From: Actinoplanes cyaneus
GTDB taxonomy: Bacteria > Actinomycetota > Actinomycetes > Mycobacteriales > Micromonosporaceae
Direction of reading: 5' to 3'
Length of the DNA stretch: 64,000 nt
Assembly (NCBI RefSeq): GCF_016862095.1
Contig: NZ_BOMH01000016.1
Location: 62,001 to 126,000 of the forward strand
The notes under the pieces are model-generated. The model was not told the DNA's origin and made no database searches. It saw only the letters and a list, made by a program, of their open reading frames with translations. Every line of letters begins with the position of its first letter. Position 1 is the stretch's first letter. The position numbers and the translations under genes are program-made. Of the stretch, positions 56,326-64,000 are shown in pieces.

Positions 56326-59300
56326 ATGAAGGGTCCACTCGCGGTGCTGGCGGCCGCACTCCTACTGATACCGACACCCGTTCAGGCGGCCGTTGCCGAC
56401 GATCCGGTCGCCCTCAACGGGGCGCACTGGATCTGGTACCCGGAGGGTGACCCGGCGAGCAGCGCGCCGGCCGCCACCCGCTACCTGCGCCGCACGTTCA
56501 CCGTCGCCGCCGCCGACCTCGCGAGCGCGCAACTCGTCGTCACCGGCGACGACACCGTCGACGTCTGGGTGAACGGGGTCCGGCTGGCCGGCTCGCCACG
56601 CGCGGCCGACTCCTGGAAACGGGCGCTCTCCGTGGACCTGGCCGGCTCCCTGCACGCCGGGTCGAACACCATCGCGCTCGCCGCCCGCAACACCGCGGGA
56701 CCGGCCGGTGTCCTGGCCCGGTTGCACGCCGGCTCGGTGGACCTGGTCACCGACGGGGCCTGGCGGGCCGCGGCCGCCGTGCCGGAGAACTGGCCGGACC
56801 CCACCTTCTCCGACGCCGCCTGGGCCGCCGCGAAGGATCTCGGTGTCTACGGCGGCGGCCAGTGGGGCTCCGGCGTCACGCTGCCCGACCCGGGTGCGGC
56901 CTCGCCGGTGAGCGCCAGCGGCCTCACGGTGAACCGGCAGGTCGACCCGATCGGCGTGGACACCCCGAGTTTCGGCTGGCAGCTCGCGTCCGGGACCGGC
57001 GGCCAGATGCAGGGTCGTTATCAGATCACCGTGGGGACGAGGCCGGGAGCCGCTGACGTCTGGGACAGCGGCACGGTGGCGTCGACGAGATCGGCCGACA
57101 TCGCGTACGGCGGTCCGGCGCTCGCAACCAACCGGACGTATCACTGGCGGGTCCGGATCCGGGACGCGCAGGGCCGGGCCGGCGCGTGGAGCCCGAGCGC
57201 CCGGTTCGACACCGGGATCGCCTGGACCGCGTCGTTCGTCGGCGCCCCGCCTGCCGGGGACCTGAGCGGCGCCAACTGGATCTGGTTCCCGGAGGGCGAT
57301 CCGGCCACCAGCGCACCGGTGGCGACCCGTTACTTCCGGCGGACGGTGAGTCTCGCGGCGAGCACCACGATGGTGGTGACCGGTGACGACGTCGCCGACG
57401 TGTGGATCAACGGGACGCAGGTGTCGACGGGCCCGCGGGTGACCGACTCGTGGAAGACCGCGGCGACCGTGACGGTTCCCGCGGGGACGAGCACGATCGC
57501 GATCGCGGCGAGCAACACCTCGGTGGGACCGGCCGGGCTGATCGCCAAGCTCGGTGCGACCGTCACCGACGGCTCGTGGCGGTCCTCCGGCTCGGCGCCG
57601 AGCGGCTGGCAGCAGCCGGGGTTCGACGACTCCGGGTGGGCGGCTGCCAAGGTCCTCGCGGCCTACGGCGCCGGCCCGTGGGGCAGCCAGGTCCTGGTCA
57701 CCGGTCCGGCGCCCTACCTGCGCAAGGGGTTCACGGCCGGCGGGACGGTGGCGCGGGCCCGGCTGTTCACCACCGCGCTGGGGCTGCACGACACCTACCT
57801 CAACGGCGTCCGGGTCGGGACCGAGCGGCTGGCGCCGGGCTGGACCGACTACGACAAGCGCCTGCAGTACCGGGGCTACGACGTCACCTCGGCGATCCGG
57901 CCGGGAGGCAACACCCTCGCCGCGCAGATCGGCAACGGCTGGTACTCCGGGAACATCGGGTTCGCCGGGAGCCGGCGCTACGGGACCCAGCCCTGGTACG
58001 CCGCTCAGCTGATCATCGAATACACCGACGGGACCTCGGCCACCGTCCAGACCGACGGGACGTGGCGCACCGCGCCGAGCGGCATCCTCGGCGACGACCT
58101 CTACGCCGGCGAGTCCCAGGACGCCCGGCGCGCGATCGGTGGCTGGAACACCGCCGGCTTCGACGACAGCGGCTGGGCCGCCGTGACCGTCAGGAGCGGG
58201 ACCCGTCCGAACCTGGTCCCGCAGCTCGACCCGGGAGTGACGGTGCGGCAGGAACTGCGCCCGGTCGCCATCACCCAGCCGAAGGCCGGGGTCTTCATCG
58301 CCGACCTCGGGCAGAACTTCACCGGCTGGGACCGGCTGCGGGTGAGCGGCCCGGCCGGGACCACCGTCACCCTGCGGCACGGCGAGATCCTCAACGCCGA
58401 CGGCACCCTTTACACCGCGAACCTGCGAGCCGCGCAGGCCACCGACCGGCTCACGCTGGCCGGCACCGGCACGGAGACGTTCGAGCCCCGGTTCACGGTG
58501 CACGGCTACCGGTATGTGGAGATCACGGGCTTCCCCGGCACCCCGGCCGCGGACAGCCTGACCGGGCTCGCGGCGTGGACCAACGGCGCGTCCACCGGCA
58601 CGTTCACCAGTTCCGACCCGACGCTCAACCGGGTGCAGGAGGCCATCGTCTGGGGTGCCCGTTCCAACATGCTCTCCATCCCGACCGACTGCCCGCAGCG
58701 GGACGAGCGGCTCGGCTGGACCGGTGACATCGCCGCGTTCGGCGCGACGTCGACGTTCAACTTCGACACGTACGGGCTGTTGAACAAGTTCGTCACCGAC
58801 CTGGTCGACGCCCAGCGCGCGGACGGCGCGTTCACCGACGTGGCGCCGGACGTGCTCGGTGGCGCGGGCAAGGCGGGCTGGGGCGACGCGGGCGTGATCG
58901 TGCCGTACACCATCTGGCAGCGCTTCGGCGACCTCGGCCCGGCCGATCGTAGTTTCACCGCCATGGCCCGCTGGGTGGACTACCTGCGCTCGACGGCCGG
59001 CGCCGACCTGATCCGTAATCAGGAGACCTACGGCGACTGGCTAAATGTGGACGACGGCACCGCCAACGACCTGACCAGCACGGCGTTCTTCGGCTGGTCG
59101 GCGCGGCTGGTGTCGCGGATGGCGGCGGCGACCGGGCGCGACGGGGAGGCCGCCTCGTACGGAGCACTCGCCGACCGGATCGCGGCGGCGTTCACCAACC
59201 GGTTCGTCGCGGCCGACGGAACCGTCAGCGGCAACAGCCAGACCGGTTACGTCCTCGCTCTCGCCTTCGGGCTGGTCCCGGAGAACCGGGCCCAGGCCGT

Positions 59301-59889
59301 CGCCGACCGGCTGGCGGCCAAGGTCGCGTCCCGCGGCGGTCACCTGTCGGTCGGGTTCATGGGCGTGGAGAACCTGCTGCCGGTGCTGGCCGACCACGGG
59401 CACGCCGACACGGCGTACCAGATCCTGCAGCAGCCCGGCTATCCCGGCTGGGGCTACATGATCTCGCGGGGCGCGACCACGATCTGGGAGCGCTGGGACG
59501 GCATCCGCCCGGACGGCAGCCTGCAGGACGCCGGCATGAACTCGTTCAACCACTACGGGCTCGGGTCGGTCGGCGACTGGCTCTACCGCCAGGTCGGTGG
59601 CGTCGCGCCGGCCGCGCCCGGTTACTCCCGGGTGCTGCTCGCGCCGCAACCGGGCGGGACGCTGACGTCCGCCTCGTCCGACCTGCTCACCGCGTACGGC
59701 CGGGTCCGCAGCTCGTGGAGCCGGTCCGGTTCCACGATCACGCTGCAGGTGGTCGTCGCGCCCGGCACGAGCGCGACGGTACGGGTCCCGGGCGCCACCG
59801 TGACGTCGGCGCCCGCCGAGGCGGTGCCGGTCGGGGGCACGTCGTACGTCGTCGGTGCCGGCACCTACACGTTCACCTCGAACCTCTGA
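56326..59889 (+). CDS. secreted alpha-L-rhamnosidase (GH78) with duplicated CBM67-like domains
   Basis: A 1187-residue enzyme. The signal peptide is MKGPLAVLAAALLLIPTPVQA. Two similar beta-sandwich domains follow, each beginning with a GA(H/N)WIW(Y/F)PEGDPA motif (about 27-180 and 310-450), separated by a fibronectin-like region (RTYHWRVRIRDAQGRAG). They resemble CBM67 rhamnose-binding domains. Then come the GH78 N-terminal and concanavalin-like domains and the (alpha/alpha)6 catalytic domain with TDCPQRDERLGWTGD near 785 (acidic cluster) and TTIWERWDG near 1052 (catalytic Glu). It cleaves terminal rhamnose from pectin or glycosides. GGGAGG precedes ATG 56326; a LacI-type palindrome overlaps the leader. 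Confidence 0.93.
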   Translation: MKGPLAVLAAALLLIPTPVQAAVADDPVALNGAHWIWYPEGDPASSAPAATRYLRRTFTVAAADLASAQLVVTGDDTVDVWVNGVRLAGSPRAADSWKRALSVDLAGSLHAGSNTIALAARNTAGPAGVLARLHAGSVDLVTDGAWRAAAAVPENWPDPTFSDAAWAAAKDLGVYGGGQWGSGVTLPDPGAASPVSASGLTVNRQVDPIGVDTPSFGWQLASGTGGQMQGRYQITVGTRPGAADVWDSGTVASTRSADIAYGGPALATNRTYHWRVRIRDAQGRAGAWSPSARFDTGIAWTASFVGAPPAGDLSGANWIWFPEGDPATSAPVATRYFRRTVSLAASTTMVVTGDDVADVWINGTQVSTGPRVTDSWKTAATVTVPAGTSTIAIAASNTSVGPAGLIAKLGATVTDGSWRSSGSAPSGWQQPGFDDSGWAAAKVLAAYGAGPWGSQVLVTGPAPYLRKGFTAGGTVARARLFTTALGLHDTYLNGVRVGTERLAPGWTDYDKRLQYRGYDVTSAIRPGGNTLAAQIGNGWYSGNIGFAGSRRYGTQPWYAAQLIIEYTDGTSATVQTDGTWRTAPSGILGDDLYAGESQDARRAIGGWNTAGFDDSGWAAVTVRSGTRPNLVPQLDPGVTVRQELRPVAITQPKAGVFIADLGQNFTGWDRLRVSGPAGTTVTLRHGEILNADGTLYTANLRAAQATDRLTLAGTGTETFEPRFTVHGYRYVEITGFPGTPAADSLTGLAAWTNGASTGTFTSSDPTLNRVQEAIVWGARSNMLSIPTDCPQRDERLGWTGDIAAFGATSTFNFDTYGLLNKFVTDLVDAQRADGAFTDVAPDVLGGAGKAGWGDAGVIVPYTIWQRFGDLGPADRSFTAMARWVDYLRSTAGADLIRNQETYGDWLNVDDGTANDLTSTAFFGWSARLVSRMAAATGRDGEAASYGALADRIAAAFTNRFVAADGTVSGNSQTGYVLALAFGLVPENRAQAVADRLAAKVASRGGHLSVGFMGVENLLPVLADHGHADTAYQILQQPGYPGWGYMISRGATTIWERWDGIRPDGSLQDAGMNSFNHYGLGSVGDWLYRQVGGVAPAAPGYSRVLLAPQPGGTLTSASSDLLTAYGRVRSSWSRSGSTITLQVVVAPGTSATVRVPGATVTSAPAEAVPVGGTSYVVGAGTYTFTSNL

Positions 59890-59910
59890 CCGCTTTCCCG
59901 GCGGTGGTGG

Positions 59911-59947
59911 CGGGTAGCCGGTTTCGGTCGGCTACCCGTCACTTCTT
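59911..59947 (+). terminator. terminator after rhamnosidase gene
   Basis: CGGGTAGCCG (59911-59920) and CGGCTACCCG (59929-59938) form a perfect 10-bp stem with an 8-nt loop, followed by TCACTTCTT. Confidence 0.8.
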
Positions 59948-59989
59948 GTTACTGGCCCGTATCGATCTACGACTCTACTCTGGTCAGCG

Positions 59990-62770
59990 ATGTCGCTGCG
60001 ATTCTCGGTGCTCGGCCCGGTGCGTGCCTGGTCCGGCGAGACCGAACTGGATCTGGGAGCGCCGCAACAGCGGGCGCTCCTCGCGATTCTGCTGATCAAT
60101 GTCGGTCACCCGCTGTCACTGCGGGAGATCGTCGCGGTGCTCTGGGGGAGTGAGCCGCCGGAGACGGCCGGCAATCTGGTGCATCGGTACGTGGGGGCGC
60201 TGCGCCGGCTGTTCGAGCCCGGGCTGACCGGCCGCGGCGCGTCGGGGGTGCTGGTGCGCGGCTCCGGGGGCTACCGGCTCGACGTCGACCCGGCGGCTGT
60301 CGATCTGCTGTGTTTCCGGCAGCTGCGGCGGGACGCCGAGGGGAGTGAGCCCGGCCGGGCCGCCGAGTTGCTGCTGGACGCGCTGGAGCTGTGGCACGGG
60401 CCGGTCGCCTCGGACCTTCCGGCGCAGGTGCGGACCGGGCCGGCGTTCACCCTGGTCGACGGGGAGCGGCTGGCGGCGGTGAAGGCGGCCGCCGAGCACG
60501 CTCCGGCCGCGGGCGGGGAGGTCGCCGAGCGCGTCCTGCTCGTGGTGCGTGCCGCGGCCACGGCTCATCCGCTGGACGAGTCGCTGCAGGCGCGACTGAT
60601 GCTGGTGCTGGCGGCGACCGGGAGGCAGGCAGAAGCGCTGGAGGTCTTCCACGCGACCCGCAAGCTGCTCGCCGGCGAGCTGGGCCTCGATCCCGGCCCC
60701 GAGCTGCGCGAGACCCATGAGCGGGTGCTCCGGCAAGAGGCCGAGAGCGCCTCCGGCACTGTGGACGTTCCGGTCGAGCGGCCCGCCCAGCTCCCGCCCG
60801 ATCTGGCCGTCTTCGCCGGCCGCGGCCCCGAGCTGGCCCTGTTCCCACAGGTCGGCGACGAGCCGGGCCCGGCCGCGGTGGTCACCGTCAGCGGCATGGG
60901 CGGCGCCGGCAAGACGACCCTCGCCGTGCACTGGGCGCACCGGATCGCCGGGCACTTCCCGGACGGGCATCTCTACATCGATCTGCACGGCTTCTCCCCG
61001 AGCCGGGCGATGATCAGCCCGGCGGACGCGCTGCACTCGTTCCTGGAGGCGCTCGGGGTCCCGGTGCGCAGCATCCCGGCCAGCCTGGAGGCGCAGACCG
61101 CGCTCTTCCGCAGCCTGCTGGCCGGTCGCCGGGTGCTCGTCGTGCTGGACAACGCCCGCGACAGCGAGCAGGTGCGGCCGCTGCTGCCCGGCGCGCCCGG
61201 CTGCCTGACCGTGGTGACGAGCCGGCATCAGCTGTACGACCTCGTCTCGCAGCACGGCGCGATCGCGATCACCTGCGAGGACCTGCCCTCCGGCGACGCC
61301 GTCGAGCTGCTGTCCCGGCGGATCGGCGCGGAGCGGGTCGCCCGCGAGCCGGCCGCCGCGGCGCAGATCGCCGAGCTGGCCGGCCGGATCCCGCTGACCC
61401 TGGCGATGGTCAGCGCCCGGGCCGCGATGAACCCGCGGTTCTCGCTCGCGGCGATCGCCCGGGAGCTGCACGAGTGGGACGGGAGCCTGGACGCGTTCGA
61501 GGGGGAGTCGGCGCGGTCCGGGGTGCGGTCGGTCTTCGACTGGTCGTACCGGGTGCTGACCCCATCCGCGGCCCGGATGTTCCGCCTGTTCGCCCTGCAT
61601 CCGGGTCCGGAGTGCGCGGCGGCCGCGGCGGCGAGCCAGGCCGGGGAGCCGCTCGCCAGGGCCCGGCGGTCGCTCGCCGAGTTGCTGCGGGCCAACCTGA
61701 TCGTGGAGACCGAGCCGGGCCGGTTCGGGGTGCACGACCTGCTCCGGGCGTACGCGCGGGAACTGGACGGGGACGACGACGGCGCCCGCGAACGGGTCCT
61801 CGACCACTACCTGCACACCGCTGCCGAGGGCACGGCGCTGCTGTTCCCGGGGCGGGAGCGGCTGCCGCTGGGCTCGGCGGCGCCGGGCACGCTGGTGACC
61901 GAGTTCCGGGACGCCGGCGAGGCGGCCGCCTGGTTCGACACCGAGCGGCCGGTGCTGATCGCGGCGGTCAAGCAGAACGCCACGGTCCGTGACGGTTACG
62001 CCTGGCAGCTCGCCGTCGCGCTGGACATGTACCTGGACCGGTCCGGGTCGTGGCTGGTCCAGCGCGAGATCCTGGAGCTGGCCCGGGCGTCCGCGCTGGC
62101 GACCGCCGACCGTTACGCGCTGGCCTGCACCGAACGCTCGCTCGGGTTCGTCGAGGGCCGCCTGGGCCGGTGGGCCGAGGCGGACCGGCACCTGGAGCAC
62201 GCGCTCGAGTTGTTCGCCGAGCTCGGGGACGGCGACGGGGAGGCCCGCGCGCACCGGCTGCTCGCGTTCACGCTGAACCAGCGGGAACGGCACGACGACG
62301 CGCTGGCGCACTACCGGGCCGCCGCGAGGCTCTACCGGGCGGCCGGCCGGGGGTCGGGGCTGGCGCACGTGCACAACGAGACCGGCTGGACGTACCTCCT
62401 GCTCGGGGACTATCCGCAGGCGCTGGCGGAGTGCCGCCGGGCGGTCGAGGAGCACCGGGCGACGGGGGACCGCAACGGTGAGGCCGCGGCCTGGGACAGC
62501 GTCGGTTACGCCGAGCACCATCTGGGGGCGTACGAGCAGGCCCTGATCTCTTTCAGTCACGCGCTGCGCATCTACCGTCTGGTGCACGACCGCTACCTCG
62601 AGGCGGACACCCTGGTCCACATCGGTGACACGCACGAGGCGGCCGGTCGCCCGGCGCGGGCCGAGACGTCGTGGCGGGAGGCGCTGGCGATCTTCGACGA
62701 CCTCGGGCACCCGGACGCACGTCAGACCCGTGACCGGTTGCGGCGCCGCGAGGTCCGCGCGGTCGCCTAG
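59990..62770 (+). CDS. AfsR/SARP-type regulator with NB-ARC and TPR domains
   Basis: A 926-residue regulator. An OmpR-like winged helix (about 1-95; FSVLGPVRAWSGETELDLGAPQQRALLAILL) and a bacterial transcriptional activation domain (about 96-245) form the SARP module. An NB-ARC ATPase (about 265-540) follows, with Walker A SGMGGAGKTTLA near 301 and Walker B RVLVVLDNARD. C-terminal TPR repeats (about 640-900) end the protein. This is the AfsR/RedD architecture: direct-repeat DNA binding, ATP-controlled. Although the end next to the ECF sigma gene is separated by 186 bp with a hairpin, a candidate SARP site lies there. No biosynthetic cluster is visible in the window. Confidence 0.93.
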   Translation: MSLRFSVLGPVRAWSGETELDLGAPQQRALLAILLINVGHPLSLREIVAVLWGSEPPETAGNLVHRYVGALRRLFEPGLTGRGASGVLVRGSGGYRLDVDPAAVDLLCFRQLRRDAEGSEPGRAAELLLDALELWHGPVASDLPAQVRTGPAFTLVDGERLAAVKAAAEHAPAAGGEVAERVLLVVRAAATAHPLDESLQARLMLVLAATGRQAEALEVFHATRKLLAGELGLDPGPELRETHERVLRQEAESASGTVDVPVERPAQLPPDLAVFAGRGPELALFPQVGDEPGPAAVVTVSGMGGAGKTTLAVHWAHRIAGHFPDGHLYIDLHGFSPSRAMISPADALHSFLEALGVPVRSIPASLEAQTALFRSLLAGRRVLVVLDNARDSEQVRPLLPGAPGCLTVVTSRHQLYDLVSQHGAIAITCEDLPSGDAVELLSRRIGAERVAREPAAAAQIAELAGRIPLTLAMVSARAAMNPRFSLAAIARELHEWDGSLDAFEGESARSGVRSVFDWSYRVLTPSAARMFRLFALHPGPECAAAAAASQAGEPLARARRSLAELLRANLIVETEPGRFGVHDLLRAYARELDGDDDGARERVLDHYLHTAAEGTALLFPGRERLPLGSAAPGTLVTEFRDAGEAAAWFDTERPVLIAAVKQNATVRDGYAWQLAVALDMYLDRSGSWLVQREILELARASALATADRYALACTERSLGFVEGRLGRWAEADRHLEHALELFAELGDGDGEARAHRLLAFTLNQRERHDDALAHYRAAARLYRAAGRGSGLAHVHNETGWTYLLLGDYPQALAECRRAVEEHRATGDRNGEAAAWDSVGYAEHHLGAYEQALISFSHALRIYRLVHDRYLEADTLVHIGDTHEAAGRPARAETSWREALAIFDDLGHPDARQTRDRLRRREVRAVA

Positions 62771-62838
62771 CGCCGTGGGGCGGGCGCGGTTGCCCAGCGC
62801 CGTGAAGGGAACGCGGCCGGCCGAAGCTTGAGTCGCCC

Positions 62839-62856
62839 GCGACCGCGCGCGGTCGC
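62839..62856 (+). terminator. hairpin after the SARP gene
   Basis: GCGACCGC (62839-62846) and GCGGTCGC (62849-62856) form a perfect 8-bp stem with a 2-nt spacer. No T-run follows, so its role as terminator is uncertain. Confidence 0.4.
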
Positions 62857-62863
62857 GCGGTTC

Positions 62864-62893
62864 TGACCGCCCGGTCAGAGTTCGGTCAGAGTT
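62864..62893 (+). promoter_or_regulatory. 11-bp-period direct repeat upstream of ECF sigma gene, candidate SARP site
   Basis: GGTCAGAGTT occurs twice (62873-62882 and 62884-62893) with an exact 11-bp period; TGACCG-CC-CGGTCA (62864-62877) overlaps it. SARP activators bind heptamer repeats with this spacing. The site is 64-93 bp before the sigma-factor start. Confidence 0.5.
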
Positions 62894-62956
62894 TCGGAAG
62901 TCCGCGCTGCTTACGGTCGCGCCCGACCGCCGCCGCGAGACAGGGACCCCGTCACC

Positions 62957-63475
62957 ATGGCCACCACCACCGTCACCGCTCAGCAGCCGCAGTTCGACGC
63001 GCTTGTCACCGAGCACGGCCCGGCCGTGCTCAGCTACGTCCGGACCCTGGTCAACGACCACTACCTCGCCGAGGACCTCACGCAGGAGACGCTGATCCGG
63101 GCGTGGCGGCACCGCGAGCAGCTCTTCGCCGGTGACGGCTCGATCCGCGGCTGGCTGCTCACCGTGGCCCGCCACCTCGCGATCGACCGGCTGCGCAGCG
63201 CGGCGAACCGGCGGGAGAGCCTCACCGCCCCGGACCGGCCGGCCGAGCCCGCCGAGCCGGACCACGCCGACGCGATCGTCGCGACCGCCGAGGTGACCAC
63301 GCTGCTGCGCCGGCTCTCCACCGACCACCGGACGGTCCTGCTGCACACCACGATGGCCGGGCGCACGACGGCGGAGACCGCGACCATCCTGGGCGTCCCG
63401 GTCGGCACGATCAAATCCCGGCAGCACTACGCGCTCACCGTCCTGCGCAAGGCCTGGTGCGCGGCCGGCCGGTGA
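62957..63475 (+). CDS. ECF-type RNA polymerase sigma factor
   Basis: A 172-residue sigma factor with region 2 (about 12-80; YVRTLVNDHYLAEDLTQETLIRAWRH, then SIRGWLLTVARHLAIDRLR) and region 4 (about 110-165; LRRLSTDHRTVLLHTTMAGRTTAETATILGVPVGTIKSRQHYAL). This is a group IV (extracytoplasmic function) sigma. No anti-sigma gene follows: the next gene is convergent, so control may come from the upstream promoter and not from a partner protein. ATG 62957 fits the family start. Confidence 0.93.
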   Translation: MATTTVTAQQPQFDALVTEHGPAVLSYVRTLVNDHYLAEDLTQETLIRAWRHREQLFAGDGSIRGWLLTVARHLAIDRLRSAANRRESLTAPDRPAEPAEPDHADAIVATAEVTTLLRRLSTDHRTVLLHTTMAGRTTAETATILGVPVGTIKSRQHYALTVLRKAWCAAGR

Positions 63476-63630
63476 GCGCGGGCAAGTGAAGACATGCCAC
63501 CTACACGGGGCCGGGTGGCGAAAGGGTTCGAGGAAGAACCGAACGGCCGGTGGCGCCCTGCTGACGGCTCAGGTCCCGGCCGTCCAGGTGCTCCGGGGGT
63601 GCCCGGCGGATCCTGGGGGCAGGCAGGGGC

Positions 63631-64000
63631 TCACCCGGCTCGCGGCGGCTGAGGCCAGCGGGAGGACAGGTCGAGCACCAGCGTGTCGGCGGCTGACGGG
63701 TCAACCGCCCGCGCCGGCTCCGGGACGGCCGGCGCGGGGACGGGCGGCGCGCTGGTCCTGGGCTTCTCGGGCTGGCCGCCGAGGGCGTTCATCTCGGCGA
63801 CCGCCTTCTTCAGCCCTCGCTTGAGGATCGGCGCGAGCGGCCTCTCCACCCACCGGTGGATCAGCCAGGCGATCAGCATCATCAGCAGTGTCGTGCCGAA
63901 CAGCAGCGGGTAGGGAGCGACCGTCGGTGACAGCTCCCGGATGACCGTCAGCCCGACGGCGTGGTGGATCAGGTAGATCGGGTACGTCATCGCGCCCAGC
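63631..64000 (-). CDS. acyltransferase (acyltransferase 3 family), C-terminal part (5' end outside window)
   Basis: The last 123 residues of a membrane O-acyltransferase. The visible part starts LGAMTYPIYLIHHAVG, the highly conserved last-but-one block of acyltransferase-3 proteins. It is followed by a hydrophobic helix (LLFGTTLLMMLIAWLIHRWVERPL) and a cytosolic tail, Pro/Ala-rich and about 60 residues long (GGQPEKPRTSAPPVPAPAVPEPARAVDP). The N-terminal helices with the catalytic His lie beyond the window end. It would acylate a sugar or other surface molecule; the substrate is unknown. Confidence 0.88.
   Translation of the reverse strand, partial: LGAMTYPIYLIHHAVGLTVIRELSPTVAPYPLLFGTTLLMMLIAWLIHRWVERPLAPILKRGLKKAVAEMNALGGQPEKPRTSAPPVPAPAVPEPARAVDPSAADTLVLDLSSRWPQPPRAG

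Overview
The window is strongly GC-rich, uses many GTG starts and codes densely on both strands. It carries mycothiol chemistry (mca), an AfsR/SARP regulator, GAF-ANTAR regulators and a large secreted RHS protein. Together these point to a filamentous actinobacterium, most likely a Micromonosporaceae close to Actinoplanes (inference from gene content; no 16S is present).

Layout. 1-2.4 kb: a MoxR ATPase (cut by the window edge), a DUF58 protein and a small membrane protein. 2.5-5.1 kb: type II NADH dehydrogenase, tRNA-Leu(UAA) and a Bax-inhibitor-like membrane protein. 5.1-5.9 kb: a gene-free, hairpin- and repeat-rich stretch. 5.9-32.8 kb: a housekeeping block whose backbone (thiolase, SGNH hydrolase, cbs, metB, greA, DUF4307, mca, small membrane protein, DUF255 protein) follows, from memory, the order of M. 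tuberculosis Rv1074c-Rv1084. The backbone is interrupted by a block containing an HtrA-like protease, RNase Z, PPK2 with CYTH-CHAD, a MazF-type toxin-antitoxin pair, msrA and a HIT protein, and further on by an amidase, ilvA and a GGDEF-EAL protein. 32.7-40.1 kb: a Uma2-type nuclease, purK-purE, two tandem GAF-ANTAR regulators, DUF5994, and a glycosyltransferase pair. 40.3-46.8 kb: a secreted RHS polymorphic toxin with a Hint domain and a GIY-YIG-like nuclease tip, translationally coupled to a small acidic protein that is probably its immunity factor. 47.1-53.9 kb: an AbiEii-like gene remnant, acyl-CoA dehydrogenase and a giant multi-pass membrane protein. 54.1-59.9 kb: two secreted plant-polysaccharide enzymes (GH54-like arabinofuranosidase with two ricin domains; GH78 rhamnosidase with duplicated CBM67-like domains), the second behind a perfect 20-bp operator-like palindrome. 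60.0-64.0 kb: an AfsR/SARP-NB-ARC-TPR regulator, an ECF sigma factor and the end of an acyltransferase.

How the parts work together. cbs and metB support transsulfuration; mca handles mycothiol conjugates and msrA repairs oxidised methionine. CYTH-CHAD and PPK2 form one polyphosphate-related unit. The SARP regulator lies just upstream of an ECF sigma gene whose leader holds an 11-bp-period direct repeat like known SARP sites. The secreted arabinofuranosidase and rhamnosidase suggest growth on pectin or hemicellulose side chains.

Most unusual signals: the RHS-Hint-GIY-YIG toxin with its 4-nt-overlapping acidic partner; a toxin-antitoxin cassette flanked by an exact 41-bp copy of the msrA 3' end; two families of dispersed intergenic repeats (an about 110-nt element at 5.4 and 14.2 kb, and a GGCTGGTGCTCA hairpin family at 5.6 and 56 kb); and four DnaA-box-like 9-mers around a GNAT gene.
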